Numbered from the stretch's first letter, positions 38,403 through 47,924 are shown. The stretch is 64,000 bases of DNA from Anaeromicropila herbilytica (GCF_016591975.1 NZ_AP024169.1:4317001-4381000), one strand, 5' to 3'. A program made the numbers and translations. The notes: generated by a model not told the origin, from the sequence alone.

Positions 38403-39878
38403 CTATTTCAAATCACTTATATTTTTAAACCAATTCGGATTTAAATCCACATCCTTAATCGCAAATTGAATATCTCCTCCAATAGTTCCCCAACTTGTTT
38501 GCGGTCCTACTATACTAACTTCTAAAGGCGTTGTTTGTGGTAACTCTAGTGTTACAACTTTATTAGGGACTTTACTTAGTGCTAATTTCTGTGCTATTTC
38601 TTCTGCACTAAGTCCAGCAATTTCATCTGTTCTAACAATAAAATTGCTCATTATATTATTATATCCTTCTAAATATACTCTTGAATATGACTGATTTCCT
38701 GCTTCAACTGTATATGCTATTGTGTTCTCAGCAATCGGTGGTTTAGTAAAATCCATATCATACCAATCTGCATTCGCGAGAGTAGCATCTTCTGTCTTAA
38801 TAATATTATATCCATCTACTTCTAGCTTAACGCCTAATTCCTTTCCTGCTTTTATATAGTCAGTATTTAATTCTCCTTCTCGTACTTTCATCCAATTACT
38901 ATAACTAATGCCTTCTTTATCTAACATTTCACCAAATGCAGAATATTTACCTCCCTCAACAACACTACTTCCCCCCTTATTCAATACTTTCCCAACAAGG
39001 TTCTTAGCTCCCTTAGCTATGTTAATTCCTGCATCTACAATCAGTACAACCGATGCTGCTAACTCTACCATCTCTAACCCTCCTGCTAAGATATGTACTA
39101 GCTTACTATCACTTTCATGTCTTAAGGTATCCGCTAAGGTATCTCGTCCTGCATATCGTACCGCAGTTGCTGCATCTCCATTTTTCGCCACTTGATATGC
39201 TTTACTATCATTATATACTGCGCTGATTCCATTCGCAACAGTTGCTACTGCCACTACCACGGCAGCTACTCCTACAATCACTGCTCCTACTGTACTTGCA
39301 GCTGCCAATGCTGCTACTGCTGCGATTGCTGTAACGGCTCCAAGTAATGCTGCTCCTATCCCTTCGATTGCGCCTTCAATTAGATATTTTCCTCCATCGT
39401 ACTTATACCAGTCTGATATTGCTTCTCCTGCTGATTTTATTACATCTTGAATTCCACCTATACAATCTTTGATTGCTCTTCCGATTGCTGTGGCATTTCC
39501 AATGGCTACTCCGATGTAGTTAAAGAAGTTCGTTATTACATTCTCCTTTATCTTATATGCCTTTTTAAAATCTCCGGTTATGGTCTTAATGGATCTGGCG
39601 ACATTGTTATCTGCTGTTTTACAGTTTGACTCAAAAGTTTTTATATTACTTGATAACGTGGTAAAATCGATTTTCTTCTGTTGTAGTTTCTCTAACTTTT
39701 TTCGCATAAAGCCATCTGCATCATAGAGATTCTGAGTTCTCTCTCCACTGTACTCATTGATCTTTCGACACACCTTATGCTCTAGCTCATTCGCATAGTC
39801 TCCTAGTTTTTCTGCTAGATTCTTTGCATGATGTGATGCATCATTTAGATCTTCATAGGATATTACCAAAGTACTCAT
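38403..39878 (-). CDS. Unit 7 toxin, possible NAD-using tip
   Basis: 491 residues: the constant region is the same as in unit 6, then a 188-residue tip. Its first part (FGEMLDKEGISYSNWMKVRE) is helical; the second holds QSYSRVYLEGYNNIMSNFIV, GLSAEEIAQKLAL, VVTLELPQTTPLEV and finally GTIGGDIQFAIKD. An Arg-Val-Tyr strand, an AL..vP..v...ElP turn and a late GG-x-x-Q strand are arranged as in TNT-like or ADP-ribosyltransferase-like toxins; this is inference. The junction SSVVEGGKYS is shared with unit 1 (SSVVEGAKYS), so the exchange point lies slightly beyond NKGG in these two. Confidence 0.72.
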   Translation of the reverse strand: MSTLVISYEDLNDASHHAKNLAEKLGDYANELEHKVCRKINEYSGERTQNLYDADGFMRKKLEKLQQKKIDFTTLSSNIKTFESNCKTADNNVARSIKTITGDFKKAYKIKENVITNFFNYIGVAIGNATAIGRAIKDCIGGIQDVIKSAGEAISDWYKYDGGKYLIEGAIEGIGAALLGAVTAIAAVAALAAASTVGAVIVGVAAVVVAVATVANGISAVYNDSKAYQVAKNGDAATAVRYAGRDTLADTLRHESDSKLVHILAGGLEMVELAASVVLIVDAGINIAKGAKNLVGKVLNKGGSSVVEGGKYSAFGEMLDKEGISYSNWMKVREGELNTDYIKAGKELGVKLEVDGYNIIKTEDATLANADWYDMDFTKPPIAENTIAYTVEAGNQSYSRVYLEGYNNIMSNFIVRTDEIAGLSAEEIAQKLALSKVPNKVVTLELPQTTPLEVSIVGPQTSWGTIGGDIQFAIKDVDLNPNWFKNISDLK

Positions 39879-39937
39879 TTATTCACTCCCCTCTTAGTTT
39901 TTTCACTTAATAACTTTTGTATACTATAATTAATGCG
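38979..39937. repeat. 0.96-kb near-identical repeat, copy B (partner 32022-32980)
   Basis: Second copy of the toxin constant region and spacer, 6957 bases from the first. Confidence 0.85.
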
Positions 39938-42900
39938 TTCCACCACTTTTATAATCCTCTGCGGCTGATTTATTGGTGTAATACATAATATAGTCCCCAT
40001 CCTGGAATTCAAAGGTATTTCCTTTATAGTCCTTCTTCTCATATTGATATCCTTCGGTTCTCCACATATTACAATATCCATTTTTCGCATTCTCTAGATT
40101 AAGATAACTCAGATGTGGATTTCCATTTTGAAGCGTTTCTATATCAAAATTTACTACAATATATCCATTCTTTAACCAAAAGTCTTCTTTATAGTCTATT
40201 CCATAATGGTTCTTCGCATATCCTATCACATCATACCCTTGGGGTACGACATGGATCTCACTTGGTAGATAATATTCTCCATACCATTTTTGCATCGACT
40301 TCGTTACCTTATCTGGATCTACTCCGTATGGCACGGTTCCCGTCGGAGTATAATTCGTTCCAGTATAGGTTCTTAGATTCTCTCGAATCAAGACATTACT
40401 ATAGGAGAATAGATTCTTCTTATTTCCTCGGATCTCATTTCTATTTCTTCCAGTTACCATGGCTTTCGTATTCAGTTCCGTATCTGGCACGCCAAAATAT
40501 GGGTCTCCCAGTCGATACGCTTTGGTATTGAACTGATCCATAAAGCTTCCTACCTTTACAAGAATTTGTTTCTGTCCTCGGAAGGTTTCGCTATAATAGA
40601 GATCCACTGGCTGTCTATTTCCTCCTTTGGAATCTACATAGTAAAAGGTTGGCTTTATATGAACGGAATCTTGATCGGAATACATATTTCCTATGGTGGT
40701 TAACTGGAATCTAGTAACATACCCTGTCTTAATCGCTCCAATATTAGAATACCCTGGATGGCTTCCATTTAATAAGGTGAAGGTATACTTTGGATTACGT
40801 CTTGTATCTACTCCATTCTGATCATTCGTTCCAACCGTATAGTTAAATCCGGATAATCTTAAGGAATTCTCTTGACGGAATACATTCTCCCAGATCGGAT
40901 AATCCGAGATATCGAATAATTTTAATCCATAGACTCTTCCCGATACTTCCACACTGAGTTGGTCTGTCGCCACGTAGTTATTTCGCTCTAAGTTGGCTAA
41001 CTCTTGGGTCTTATCTATTCCACCATTTGCTTCTGCATTGATACTGATACTTCGAAAATCAATGTTATATTTTCCTTCATCCACCCAGATAGGAAGATAG
41101 AAGGAGGTCTCATCTCGGGTTAGTGTTACCCATGTCCCTGCCCTGATATAAGTACTTCCTTCATATACATCAAAGGGGAACTTTACTTCTCTACTTTTTA
41201 TGTACTTGGCATAATCTTGATACCCATAACCATCGATATCAAGATGCTCCCCTTCTGTTGGAAGCTGAATCGTAAATGGCGTATCTAATACCAATGGTGA
41301 CAACGATACATCGGGTGTGATCATCTGATCTGCGGATGCCTTATTAGAGATGAATGCATCACATACCGTTGGTGTGTGGATCACGACGTTGGTTAGGTCA
41401 CTGACTGGATAACTTAATGTATTTCCATGTTTTCCATTTAACTGCTTTACCAATTTATAATTGACAGTTCCTGTACTTTCATAGATTCCATTTGCCTTAG
41501 TTGCATCGATTACTTGTCCAGGACGATATAACACATCATCTCCTGTTTCATCATAACTTACATCCATATCTGTCGGTTTCTTTGTCTCTTTCTCTACATA
41601 ATTATCATCCATAACCAGAGTTCCATCAAACACTAATTTATCATTTCGGACTTTGATTTGCTTAACTAACCCATCTGCTTCATCGGTCAAATCAACGCTT
41701 GGTGCTTCCTTCTGATTTAAAGTTTCTGTTGCTAGAGTAATTTCTGGTTCTGGTTTAACCATATGGTCTTCATCGTCTTCTCTATTGGTATAGTCGAGTT
41801 CAGGAACTGTATATCCTACTGGTGTAAGTTTGGATACCCCTCCTGGCAAAGCATAATTATTAACTGCTGCATGATCTATCTTATAATATTCAATCTTTGA
41901 AATTTTCCAAAAGGAATACTCTCTTTTTATATAAACCGGATGAGAAATTGTTACTGATTTCTCTTTCGTCTCTTCTTTTTTTGTTTTTGGGTCTGTTTCT
42001 GTCCATTTCAGATTGTACGTCTTTGTAGCACTAATTGTATATACCTTGATACCGTACTTTTTTGTAAACGTATATCCAAGTAGATAATTATTAGAAAATA
42101 CATTCGTATATAGTTTCTCTGTTGTTGGAATTCCTTCTTCTACATTAAATTGTTCGTCGTCACGTTCATCGGCAGCAATAACTCCATGAGGCGTGGGGTC
42201 TTCCAGTGGCACTTCTAAAACATCAGATCCAGAACTTCCTTTAGGTTTCTTTGGTTTCATAAGCGCTACAATTAGTAACCCTCCTGGTGCTTGCCTATAA
42301 CTCCTCTTATACACATCTTTTACTTGATCATTATAATTCTTGGCATTCACGCTTGTTACTTTTTTAACCGGATGATCCTTTACCTTTTTCTGATTTGCCA
42401 TATAATATATCGTACTTTGAGCTAGTGCTAATGTTTGACCTCCATAGTTCTTTTCTTTGTCTAACGTCACATGAACATCTTCCCCAAGCTTTACAGGGGC
42501 AAGTTTTTCTTCACTAATTACTTTATTTGCTTGAGTAATATATCTAACTGTTACTGGTTGAGCTCCAGATGACTGGTAGACTGCATATATATCAAAATGA
42601 TCGTTAAAATCTTTTGGGTTTCTCCAATACTCTGCTTTTTGAATAGAAGGTAGATTGTTTATTACTTTTCCATACTTCTTTCCATTATGCCATACTTGAA
42701 AGATTCCATTCAAATAGATAATATCATTATCTTGTATTTTCTCATATTTACACTGTAGTAATGCATTGTCTACTACCGTTTGAGGTATAGTAAATGTAAC
42801 TGTGTAAGTTCCGTCATGATTATCAATCTGATTTTTCCAACCATCTTTAAGGTATATAGTTGCATGATCTAACTTAGTTGGATATCCATTCGGTAGACAT

Positions 42901-43094
42901 TTACTTCTACATATATTAAATCCTACTGTACTCCATGTTATTTTAGTTTTAGCTTTAGTATCAATTGTTTGAAATATTATTTTCCCCTTTTTTACATCAG
43001 CCTGTTTACTTTTAGCTTTTGAATAGTTAGGAATACTCAATAATATTATACATAGTAATAGATTAATAAAAATAAAACATATCCTTTTTTTCAT
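39930..43094 (-). CDS. Unit 7: large secreted protein of the ~1058 aa family
   Basis: 1054 residues with the most divergent N-terminus: signal peptide ICFIFINLLLCIILL, a single rather than double Gly in CLPNGYPTK, and LGEDVHVTLDKEKN in place of LGKMVNVTLDKEKN. The middle allele (NREDDEDHMVKPEPEI) is shared with the truncated unit 2 copy, with a private SVDLTDEADGLVKQ. The C-terminal half rejoins the consensus and is very close to unit 3 (VDTRRNPKY, TRDETSFYL). As elsewhere it follows the SLH-like gene by 9 bases. Confidence 0.7.
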   Translation of the reverse strand: MKKRICFIFINLLLCIILLSIPNYSKAKSKQADVKKGKIIFQTIDTKAKTKITWSTVGFNICRSKCLPNGYPTKLDHATIYLKDGWKNQIDNHDGTYTVTFTIPQTVVDNALLQCKYEKIQDNDIIYLNGIFQVWHNGKKYGKVINNLPSIQKAEYWRNPKDFNDHFDIYAVYQSSGAQPVTVRYITQANKVISEEKLAPVKLGEDVHVTLDKEKNYGGQTLALAQSTIYYMANQKKVKDHPVKKVTSVNAKNYNDQVKDVYKRSYRQAPGGLLIVALMKPKKPKGSSGSDVLEVPLEDPTPHGVIAADERDDEQFNVEEGIPTTEKLYTNVFSNNYLLGYTFTKKYGIKVYTISATKTYNLKWTETDPKTKKEETKEKSVTISHPVYIKREYSFWKISKIEYYKIDHAAVNNYALPGGVSKLTPVGYTVPELDYTNREDDEDHMVKPEPEITLATETLNQKEAPSVDLTDEADGLVKQIKVRNDKLVFDGTLVMDDNYVEKETKKPTDMDVSYDETGDDVLYRPGQVIDATKANGIYESTGTVNYKLVKQLNGKHGNTLSYPVSDLTNVVIHTPTVCDAFISNKASADQMITPDVSLSPLVLDTPFTIQLPTEGEHLDIDGYGYQDYAKYIKSREVKFPFDVYEGSTYIRAGTWVTLTRDETSFYLPIWVDEGKYNIDFRSISINAEANGGIDKTQELANLERNNYVATDQLSVEVSGRVYGLKLFDISDYPIWENVFRQENSLRLSGFNYTVGTNDQNGVDTRRNPKYTFTLLNGSHPGYSNIGAIKTGYVTRFQLTTIGNMYSDQDSVHIKPTFYYVDSKGGNRQPVDLYYSETFRGQKQILVKVGSFMDQFNTKAYRLGDPYFGVPDTELNTKAMVTGRNRNEIRGNKKNLFSYSNVLIRENLRTYTGTNYTPTGTVPYGVDPDKVTKSMQKWYGEYYLPSEIHVVPQGYDVIGYAKNHYGIDYKEDFWLKNGYIVVNFDIETLQNGNPHLSYLNLENAKNGYCNMWRTEGYQYEKKDYKGNTFEFQDGDYIMYYTNKSAAEDYKSGGTH

Positions 43095-43103
43095 GTTTAC
43101 CTC

Positions 43104-44378
43104 TTACCGTGAAATGATCTCATCATCAAATACAGCATAATCTTCACCCAAACTACTTCCGTTTGATGTTCCCACTCCAATATCTACATACATTCTAGTC
43201 CACTTTTTCTTTTTTAAATTTTTAATATATATATGATTCCCAAATATTAAATCATCTTGGTTTTTTATATTCTTAGCAGATATAATCTTAAACTGGATAC
43301 ATGCCCTTATATAATAATTACTTCCCTCATATAAGGTAGATGGTTCTACGGATACTATTGATGATTTAATAATCACTTTATTCTTCTTCATCGCTTTTAT
43401 ATACTCTTTAATGTCATCTGTCTTTCTTTTGTTTTGAAAAGCATCATCAGGATATCCAGAATCAAATATAAAATAGGTACCTCGTAATTTATTAATCCAC
43501 TTAGTTCCTACCGTTCTATAATCAACATTCAATCTAGTTTCTAAGTTAGTTTTCACTTTGTTTACCCATCGATCCAAACTAGCATTCAGTATGTCTTCCA
43601 TATTGTATTTATCAAGATGGGCTCCAGTAATAAATTTTTCCTTCTTAATATTAACTGGACGTACATAATCTTTATATTCTACTGGTTTTCTTTTACTACC
43701 ATCATTATGAAAATATGTTCCTATTTGCCAATCCATCTTCATTTCATAAAAAGAATTTGGAAAAGCTGCTAATATATACTCATAACTTCTATAATTTTTA
43801 GGTAGATTGGTGGTTCTTATTACTTGTCCATCTGCACTTATTTTTCTTCTTTTCTTTTTATTCGTAAGCCTAACTAAGATTGTACTAGCTTCGCTTGAAT
43901 TCAGATTATCTTTTCCCCGAAAAGTTCGATCGTGAGTAAATATACCATCATAATCCCCGACGATAATTCCCTTTTCAAATACTTTAATTACCGCATCTCT
44001 TTTACTTGCACTTACTTTATTTAGATCTTTAATTCTCTTTTTATTCTTTACCTGATGATAAAGGTCTTCATTATAAGTTTTACCATGTAATATTTCATCT
44101 GCTCGGTTGGTTAATAGCGCTGCATCTTCTCTTTTGATATTTACACTATAATCTTTATATTCTCCATCCTTTACCAATCCTTCTGCGATAGCTGCTGATA
44201 GGTAAGGGTTTTCTACCGTATTATCTACCTTTATCTTAGTAGCTACGACCAACTTTTGAATATATTCTTCTATTGTAATATTTTTATTCTTTGCCTCACT
44301 CTTCATTGTTGGCATTGCCAATTCAATGACTAGAACTATACTTAATAGTATTAACAGCATCTTTTTTATCTTTTTCAT
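43104..44378 (-). CDS. Unit 7: SLH-like exported protein (type II variant)
   Basis: 424 residues. N-half as in units 3, 6 and 8; the C-half is a diverged type II (YFHNDGSKRK, FITGAHLDKYN, ASLDRWVNK, FDSGYPDDAFQNKR, GNHIYIKNLKKKKW). Two SLH-like stretches and signal peptide intact. Here the gene follows a complete pilin-like gene by 25 bases instead of a fragment. Confidence 0.75.
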   Translation of the reverse strand: MKKIKKMLLILLSIVLVIELAMPTMKSEAKNKNITIEEYIQKLVVATKIKVDNTVENPYLSAAIAEGLVKDGEYKDYSVNIKREDAALLTNRADEILHGKTYNEDLYHQVKNKKRIKDLNKVSASKRDAVIKVFEKGIIVGDYDGIFTHDRTFRGKDNLNSSEASTILVRLTNKKKRRKISADGQVIRTTNLPKNYRSYEYILAAFPNSFYEMKMDWQIGTYFHNDGSKRKPVEYKDYVRPVNIKKEKFITGAHLDKYNMEDILNASLDRWVNKVKTNLETRLNVDYRTVGTKWINKLRGTYFIFDSGYPDDAFQNKRKTDDIKEYIKAMKKNKVIIKSSIVSVEPSTLYEGSNYYIRACIQFKIISAKNIKNQDDLIFGNHIYIKNLKKKKWTRMYVDIGVGTSNGSSLGEDYAVFDDEIISR

Positions 44379-44403
44379 AACATAATCCTCCTAGTTCTGT
44401 CTT

Positions 44404-45363
44404 TTACGGATTGCATTCTGGGCATGGGTATGCTCCTTCTAGTGCACAATCCTTTTTATTGTAATATGGGTAATCTTTATTGGTTACTTTACTGCAAGTG
44501 GCTTTATGATAATAACGCTTTCCATCCGCCTCTTTTGTAATATAATAACATCTTGTCTTTCGAATTCTTGCTCCTGCATATGAATATTGGTTAAATACAT
44601 CTCCTGTATTTAAGCCATATGGATACCCTTGGAATACGACAAATAATCCTATGTCATCTATTGTTCTATACCATTCTTCTTTTTCAATAAAAGGAAGTGC
44701 AAACTGATATGTAATTCCATAATGTTCTGCAATTCGATTGTGGTTATTTATATAGTAATTCATATCATCAAGAATCTTAGTTATTATAGTATTCCTTCGA
44801 ATCTCATCATATCGATCTGTGTTATTCAATGTTTGACTATTGGGATATAAGGAAGCAAGGTCCGTATACTTTCCTTCCTTCATTATATTTGTATTTGTAT
44901 CATAGATCTTGACATAATCACCTAGTGTAAATCGAAAGACCAGATTATCTTCTTTATATGTATATGGACGTTTTTCTGTCCATTCTTGTGTTACTACATC
45001 CTCACCATTTACAGTGTGCAGATTATTGTATCTGATGTAGTATCCATCCTCATCTGTAATTAGAATAACTGGAATATATGCTTTTACTTTTTCTTGTAAT
45101 CTCTTATCTGTCATAATTCCTAGATTCGAGTATAAAGACTGATAGAAATTGTTAACACAACTATCCATATTTAACTTAAGATTTCTTGTACTATCCACTT
45201 CTACCAGACTGATTACTGCGTCATCAACCGCAGTGTCTAATGCTCTTTTGTATTCTGCTTTTTTGCTTGTAATTGCTTGGATATTATTTGTTTTCATATC
45301 AGTAAATATAATGAAACTGCAGGCAATCAAAATAAAAATTAATGCTAGATTAGTAATTTTCAT
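44404..45363 (-). CDS. Unit 7: pilin-like membrane protein with Cys/His tail (duplicate)
   Basis: 319 residues from the ATG at 45363; the alternative ATG at 45381 lacks a ribosome site, whereas GGAGGG precedes the chosen one. The protein has a single N-terminal membrane segment (TNLALIFILIACSFIIFTD), a long extracellular part and a C-terminal YYHKATC...CPECNP tail. It is identical in protein sequence to 52433-53392, with at least one silent base change (TCT/TCG at 45243 against 53282), so the copy is recent. See that entry for function. Confidence 0.8.
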   Translation of the reverse strand: MKITNLALIFILIACSFIIFTDMKTNNIQAITSKKAEYKRALDTAVDDAVISLVEVDSTRNLKLNMDSCVNNFYQSLYSNLGIMTDKRLQEKVKAYIPVILITDEDGYYIRYNNLHTVNGEDVVTQEWTEKRPYTYKEDNLVFRFTLGDYVKIYDTNTNIMKEGKYTDLASLYPNSQTLNNTDRYDEIRRNTIITKILDDMNYYINNHNRIAEHYGITYQFALPFIEKEEWYRTIDDIGLFVVFQGYPYGLNTGDVFNQYSYAGARIRKTRCYYITKEADGKRYYHKATCSKVTNKDYPYYNKKDCALEGAYPCPECNP

Positions 45364-45868
45364 CTCGAATTGTCCCTCCATAGGTTACATAGATTTGAAT
45401 CGGATTCATTTCATGTGCATAGATTATTTGTTGTAATTTAGCTGAAAATGTTTTATTTCTATTCACTATTTTTACAGATATATAATCACCTTGGTCAAAT
45501 TTATAGATGCCACTTCCTTCATAAAGTTCTTTTAAGATGGTATCTTCATATGTAGTCTTATAACTTTCAGTTACTTTTTCTTGGAAGTCTCCTGTATTTT
45601 CATCATATACTGGATTTATCACTTGATGGGAATGTTCGATTTTAATGGTATATATATTATTCGTATCATCTAACTTTTTAAGAAATGCGGTATACATTTT
45701 ATCTGTAACATATCCATTATTTTTAATTGCATCAACAAAAGCTGTTGTTTCTTCTGCTACATAGCTTTGTGTGATTGCATCCTGTTTCTGTGATAAATAG
45801 AGAATCGGAACTATGAATAATAGTAGCACTGCTATAAACAATGCTACTATTTTACTAAAAGAATTCAT
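45350..45868 (-). CDS. Unit 7: small pilin-like membrane protein (duplicate)
   Basis: 172 residues, identical to 53379-53897. N-terminal membrane segment IVALFIAVLLLFIVPILYL right after a short positive stretch, then a soluble domain. The ribosome site AAGGAGG is retained. It lacks the upstream genes of the secretion machine; only a scrap of the 128 aa pilin gene is in front of it. Confidence 0.8.
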   Translation of the reverse strand: MNSFSKIVALFIAVLLLFIVPILYLSQKQDAITQSYVAEETTAFVDAIKNNGYVTDKMYTAFLKKLDDTNNIYTIKIEHSHQVINPVYDENTGDFQEKVTESYKTTYEDTILKELYEGSGIYKFDQGDYISVKIVNRNKTFSAKLQQIIYAHEMNPIQIYVTYGGTIRDENY

Positions 45869-45884
45869 CTTTTTTATCGCCTCC

Positions 45885-45978
45885 TTAATTAATGCTAGTA
45901 TAGATGATCTTTGTCACAGCACCATTACTATCACGTCCATAGGTTATTTCGTAAGAAGTTTTAGGAATCACCGAGAAG
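45885..45978 (-). pseudogene. 3' scrap of the 128 aa pilin-like gene
   Basis: About 31 codons (SYEITYGRDSNGAVTKIIYT to the stop) match the end of the gene at 53914-54300, with Gly for Glu once. The scrap is joined at 45978 to an internal piece of the Cys/His pilin gene. Confidence 0.85.
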
Positions 45979-46046
45979 TTTCTTTTTCAATATAGGGAAG
46001 TGTAAACTGATATGTAATTCCATACTGTTCTGCAATTCGATTGTGG
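45979..46046 (-). pseudogene. 68-base scar of the Cys/His pilin-like gene
   Basis: The bases encode NRIAEQYGITYQFTLPYIEKE in pieces and end at the usual GATTGTGG break, followed by the spacer repeat. It is the leftover of the truncated pilin gene that stood here, as in units 3, 4 and 6, before the full-length copy was restored by recombination with unit 8. Confidence 0.8.
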
Positions 46047-46061
46047 TTATAGAGTCCCAGT

Positions 46062-46257
46062 TGGTGTTGAATACACAAGATTCTTATTAAAATTTTGGAT
46101 AATAATTTAAGGCATTAAAAAGACAGGTAATAGACTTATTCAATCAACCACCTGCCTATCAATCATTGAATTGTAATATCACATTTTATAAGCTAACTCT
46201 GTTTTAAAATACTTAATTATTATCATGGATTCTATTTATTCAGAAGAAATCCATAAT
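46062..46257. repeat. Inter-unit spacer repeat, copy 3
   Basis: Full-length copy of the spacer found at 37812-38009 and, in part, at 16080-16215. Confidence 0.75.
46117..46156 (-). terminator. Terminator after unit 8
   Basis: Minus strand GGCAGGT / ACCTGTC followed by TTTTT; located 120 bases downstream of the last gene of the founding operon, so transcripts from the secretion genes probably end here. Confidence 0.7.
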
Positions 46258-46278
46258 ATTCATTTGTATTGACCATAA

Positions 46279-46566
46279 TTAAAATAACTTACACTCATTA
46301 CTATAATAATTATCAGCTTCCGTAACAGCTTTCCACAATTCTTCACACGAACTTATATCATCATAATCTGAGATTCCTCGAATCAATCCTAATAGTGCTC
46401 CATTTGAATTACGTATTGTTTTTGCATTTGTAGCATATATTATTTTTTCAACATACGCTTTATATTGCTTCAAATACTTCATTGACGATTCACTTTCCAA
46501 TTCCATATTATCAATGCACTCTATAATATTTTTTAATTTTTTTTCTAATAATTCGTACTTATCCAT
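46279..46566 (-). CDS. Unit 8 immunity protein candidate
   Basis: 95 residues, all-helical in appearance (KYELLEKKLKNIIECIDNME, SMKYLKQYKAYVEKI), starting 14 bases after the toxin stop with AAGGAGGAG before ATG. No signal peptide. The family is not recognised. As the last gene of the operon that encodes the secretion machine, it should protect the producer against the unit 8 toxin. Confidence 0.7.
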   Translation of the reverse strand: MDKYELLEKKLKNIIECIDNMELESESSMKYLKQYKAYVEKIIYATNAKTIRNSNGALLGLIRGISDYDDISSCEELWKAVTEADNYYSNECKLF

Positions 46567-46580
46567 AAAACTCCTCCTTG

Positions 46581-47924
46581 TTATGGCAATAGTTTAGTTT
46601 CAATAACCCAACCATCATCAAACTGTTCAAATAATAATTGTAATCCTCCTCCTGGCCTTGTTTCTATCGCCGCTACTTGTTCCCTAGCAGTTCCAATTGC
46701 ATACTTAACATTTGTACCCTCGGGTATCTTTGCAATAGATACACTGTCACGAGCTCCCCAATTACTTAGTAAAGCCATTTTGTCCATATAGTCGTCTATT
46801 GTACTAATCCCATTTGCTTCATCAAATGTAGTCCAATATTTCAAACTTCTTCCTTGTCCTATTGCAGCATCTGAGTGAAATTGTACTAAATATAAATCAT
46901 TTTCAACTACATTTTTAATTTCATATCCGTCATTAAAATTGGCTAGTTCACCTTCAAATTGCTTTGAATAATCCCATACTTTTCCTATCGTTTTGACATC
47001 CTCAACAGCACTACCTTCCCCCTTATTCAATATCTTCCCAACAAGATTCTTAGCTCCCTTAGCTATGTTAATTCCTGCATCTACAATCAGTACCACTGAT
47101 GCTGCTAATTCTACTATCTCTAATCCTCCTGCTAAGATATGTACTAGCTTACTATCACTTTCATGTCTTAAGGTGTCCGCTAAGGTATCTCGTCCTGCAT
47201 ATCGTACTGCAGTGGCTGCATCTCCATTTTTCGCTACCTGATATGCTTTACTATCATTATATACTGCGCTGATTCCATTCGCAACTGTCGCGACTGCTAC
47301 TACCACGGCAGCGACTCCTACAATCACTGCTCCTACTGTACTTGCTGCCGCAAATGCTGCTACTGCTGCAATCGCTGTAACTGCTCCAAGTAATGCTGCT
47401 CCTATCCCTTCAATTGCTCCTTCGATTAGATATTTTCCTCCATCGTACTTATACCAGTCTGAGATTGCTTCTCCTGCTGATTTTATTACATCTTGAATTC
47501 CACCTATACAATCTTTGATTGCTCTTCCGATTGCTGTGGCATTTCCAATCGCTACTCCGATGTAGTTAAAGAAGTTCGTTATTACGTTCTCCTTTATCTT
47601 ATATGCCTTCTTAAAATCTCCGGTTATGGTCTTAATGGATCTGGCGACATTGTTATCTGCTGTTTTACAGTTTGACTCAAATGTTTTTATATTACTTGAT
47701 AACGTGGTAAAATCAATTTTCTTCTGTTGTAGTTTCTCTAACTTTTTTCGCATAAAGCCATCTGCATCATAGAGATTCTGTGTTCTCTCTCCACTGTACT
47801 CATTGATCTTTCGACACACCTTATGCTCTAGCTCATTCGCATAGTCTCCTAGTTTTTCTGCTAGATTCTTTGCATTATGTGATGCATCATTTAGATCATC
47901 ATAGGATATTACCAAAGTACTCAT
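46581..47924 (-). CDS. Unit 8 toxin, possible NAD-using tip
   Basis: 447 residues: constant region 1-303 (VAAFAAAS variant), then a 144-residue tip. The tip carries NDGYEIKNVVENDLYLVQF, RSLKYWTTFDEANGISTID, WGARDSVSIAKIPEGTNVKY and, close to the end, RPGGGLQLLFEQFDDGW. The PGGG-x-Q element and the preceding A-x-IP-x-G strand recall TNT-type NAD+ glycohydrolases and ADP-ribosyltransferases, but the complete active site is not evident. The truncated toxin at the far end of the array (unit 0) has the same tip family. Start 25 bases after the 1058-family gene, ribosome site GAGGGGAGTG. Confidence 0.73.
   Translation of the reverse strand: MSTLVISYDDLNDASHNAKNLAEKLGDYANELEHKVCRKINEYSGERTQNLYDADGFMRKKLEKLQQKKIDFTTLSSNIKTFESNCKTADNNVARSIKTITGDFKKAYKIKENVITNFFNYIGVAIGNATAIGRAIKDCIGGIQDVIKSAGEAISDWYKYDGGKYLIEGAIEGIGAALLGAVTAIAAVAAFAAASTVGAVIVGVAAVVVAVATVANGISAVYNDSKAYQVAKNGDAATAVRYAGRDTLADTLRHESDSKLVHILAGGLEIVELAASVVLIVDAGINIAKGAKNLVGKILNKGEGSAVEDVKTIGKVWDYSKQFEGELANFNDGYEIKNVVENDLYLVQFHSDAAIGQGRSLKYWTTFDEANGISTIDDYMDKMALLSNWGARDSVSIAKIPEGTNVKYAIGTAREQVAAIETRPGGGLQLLFEQFDDGWVIETKLLP

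Larger units (their letters stand above)
44404..45978. repeat. 1.57-kb near-identical repeat, copy A (partner 52433-54007)
   Basis: Both pilin-like genes and the last 31 codons of a third are duplicated at an offset of 8029 bases with a few silent differences. The left continuation into the SLH-like gene is also similar. The right end at 45978 is a sharp break. Confidence 0.85.
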
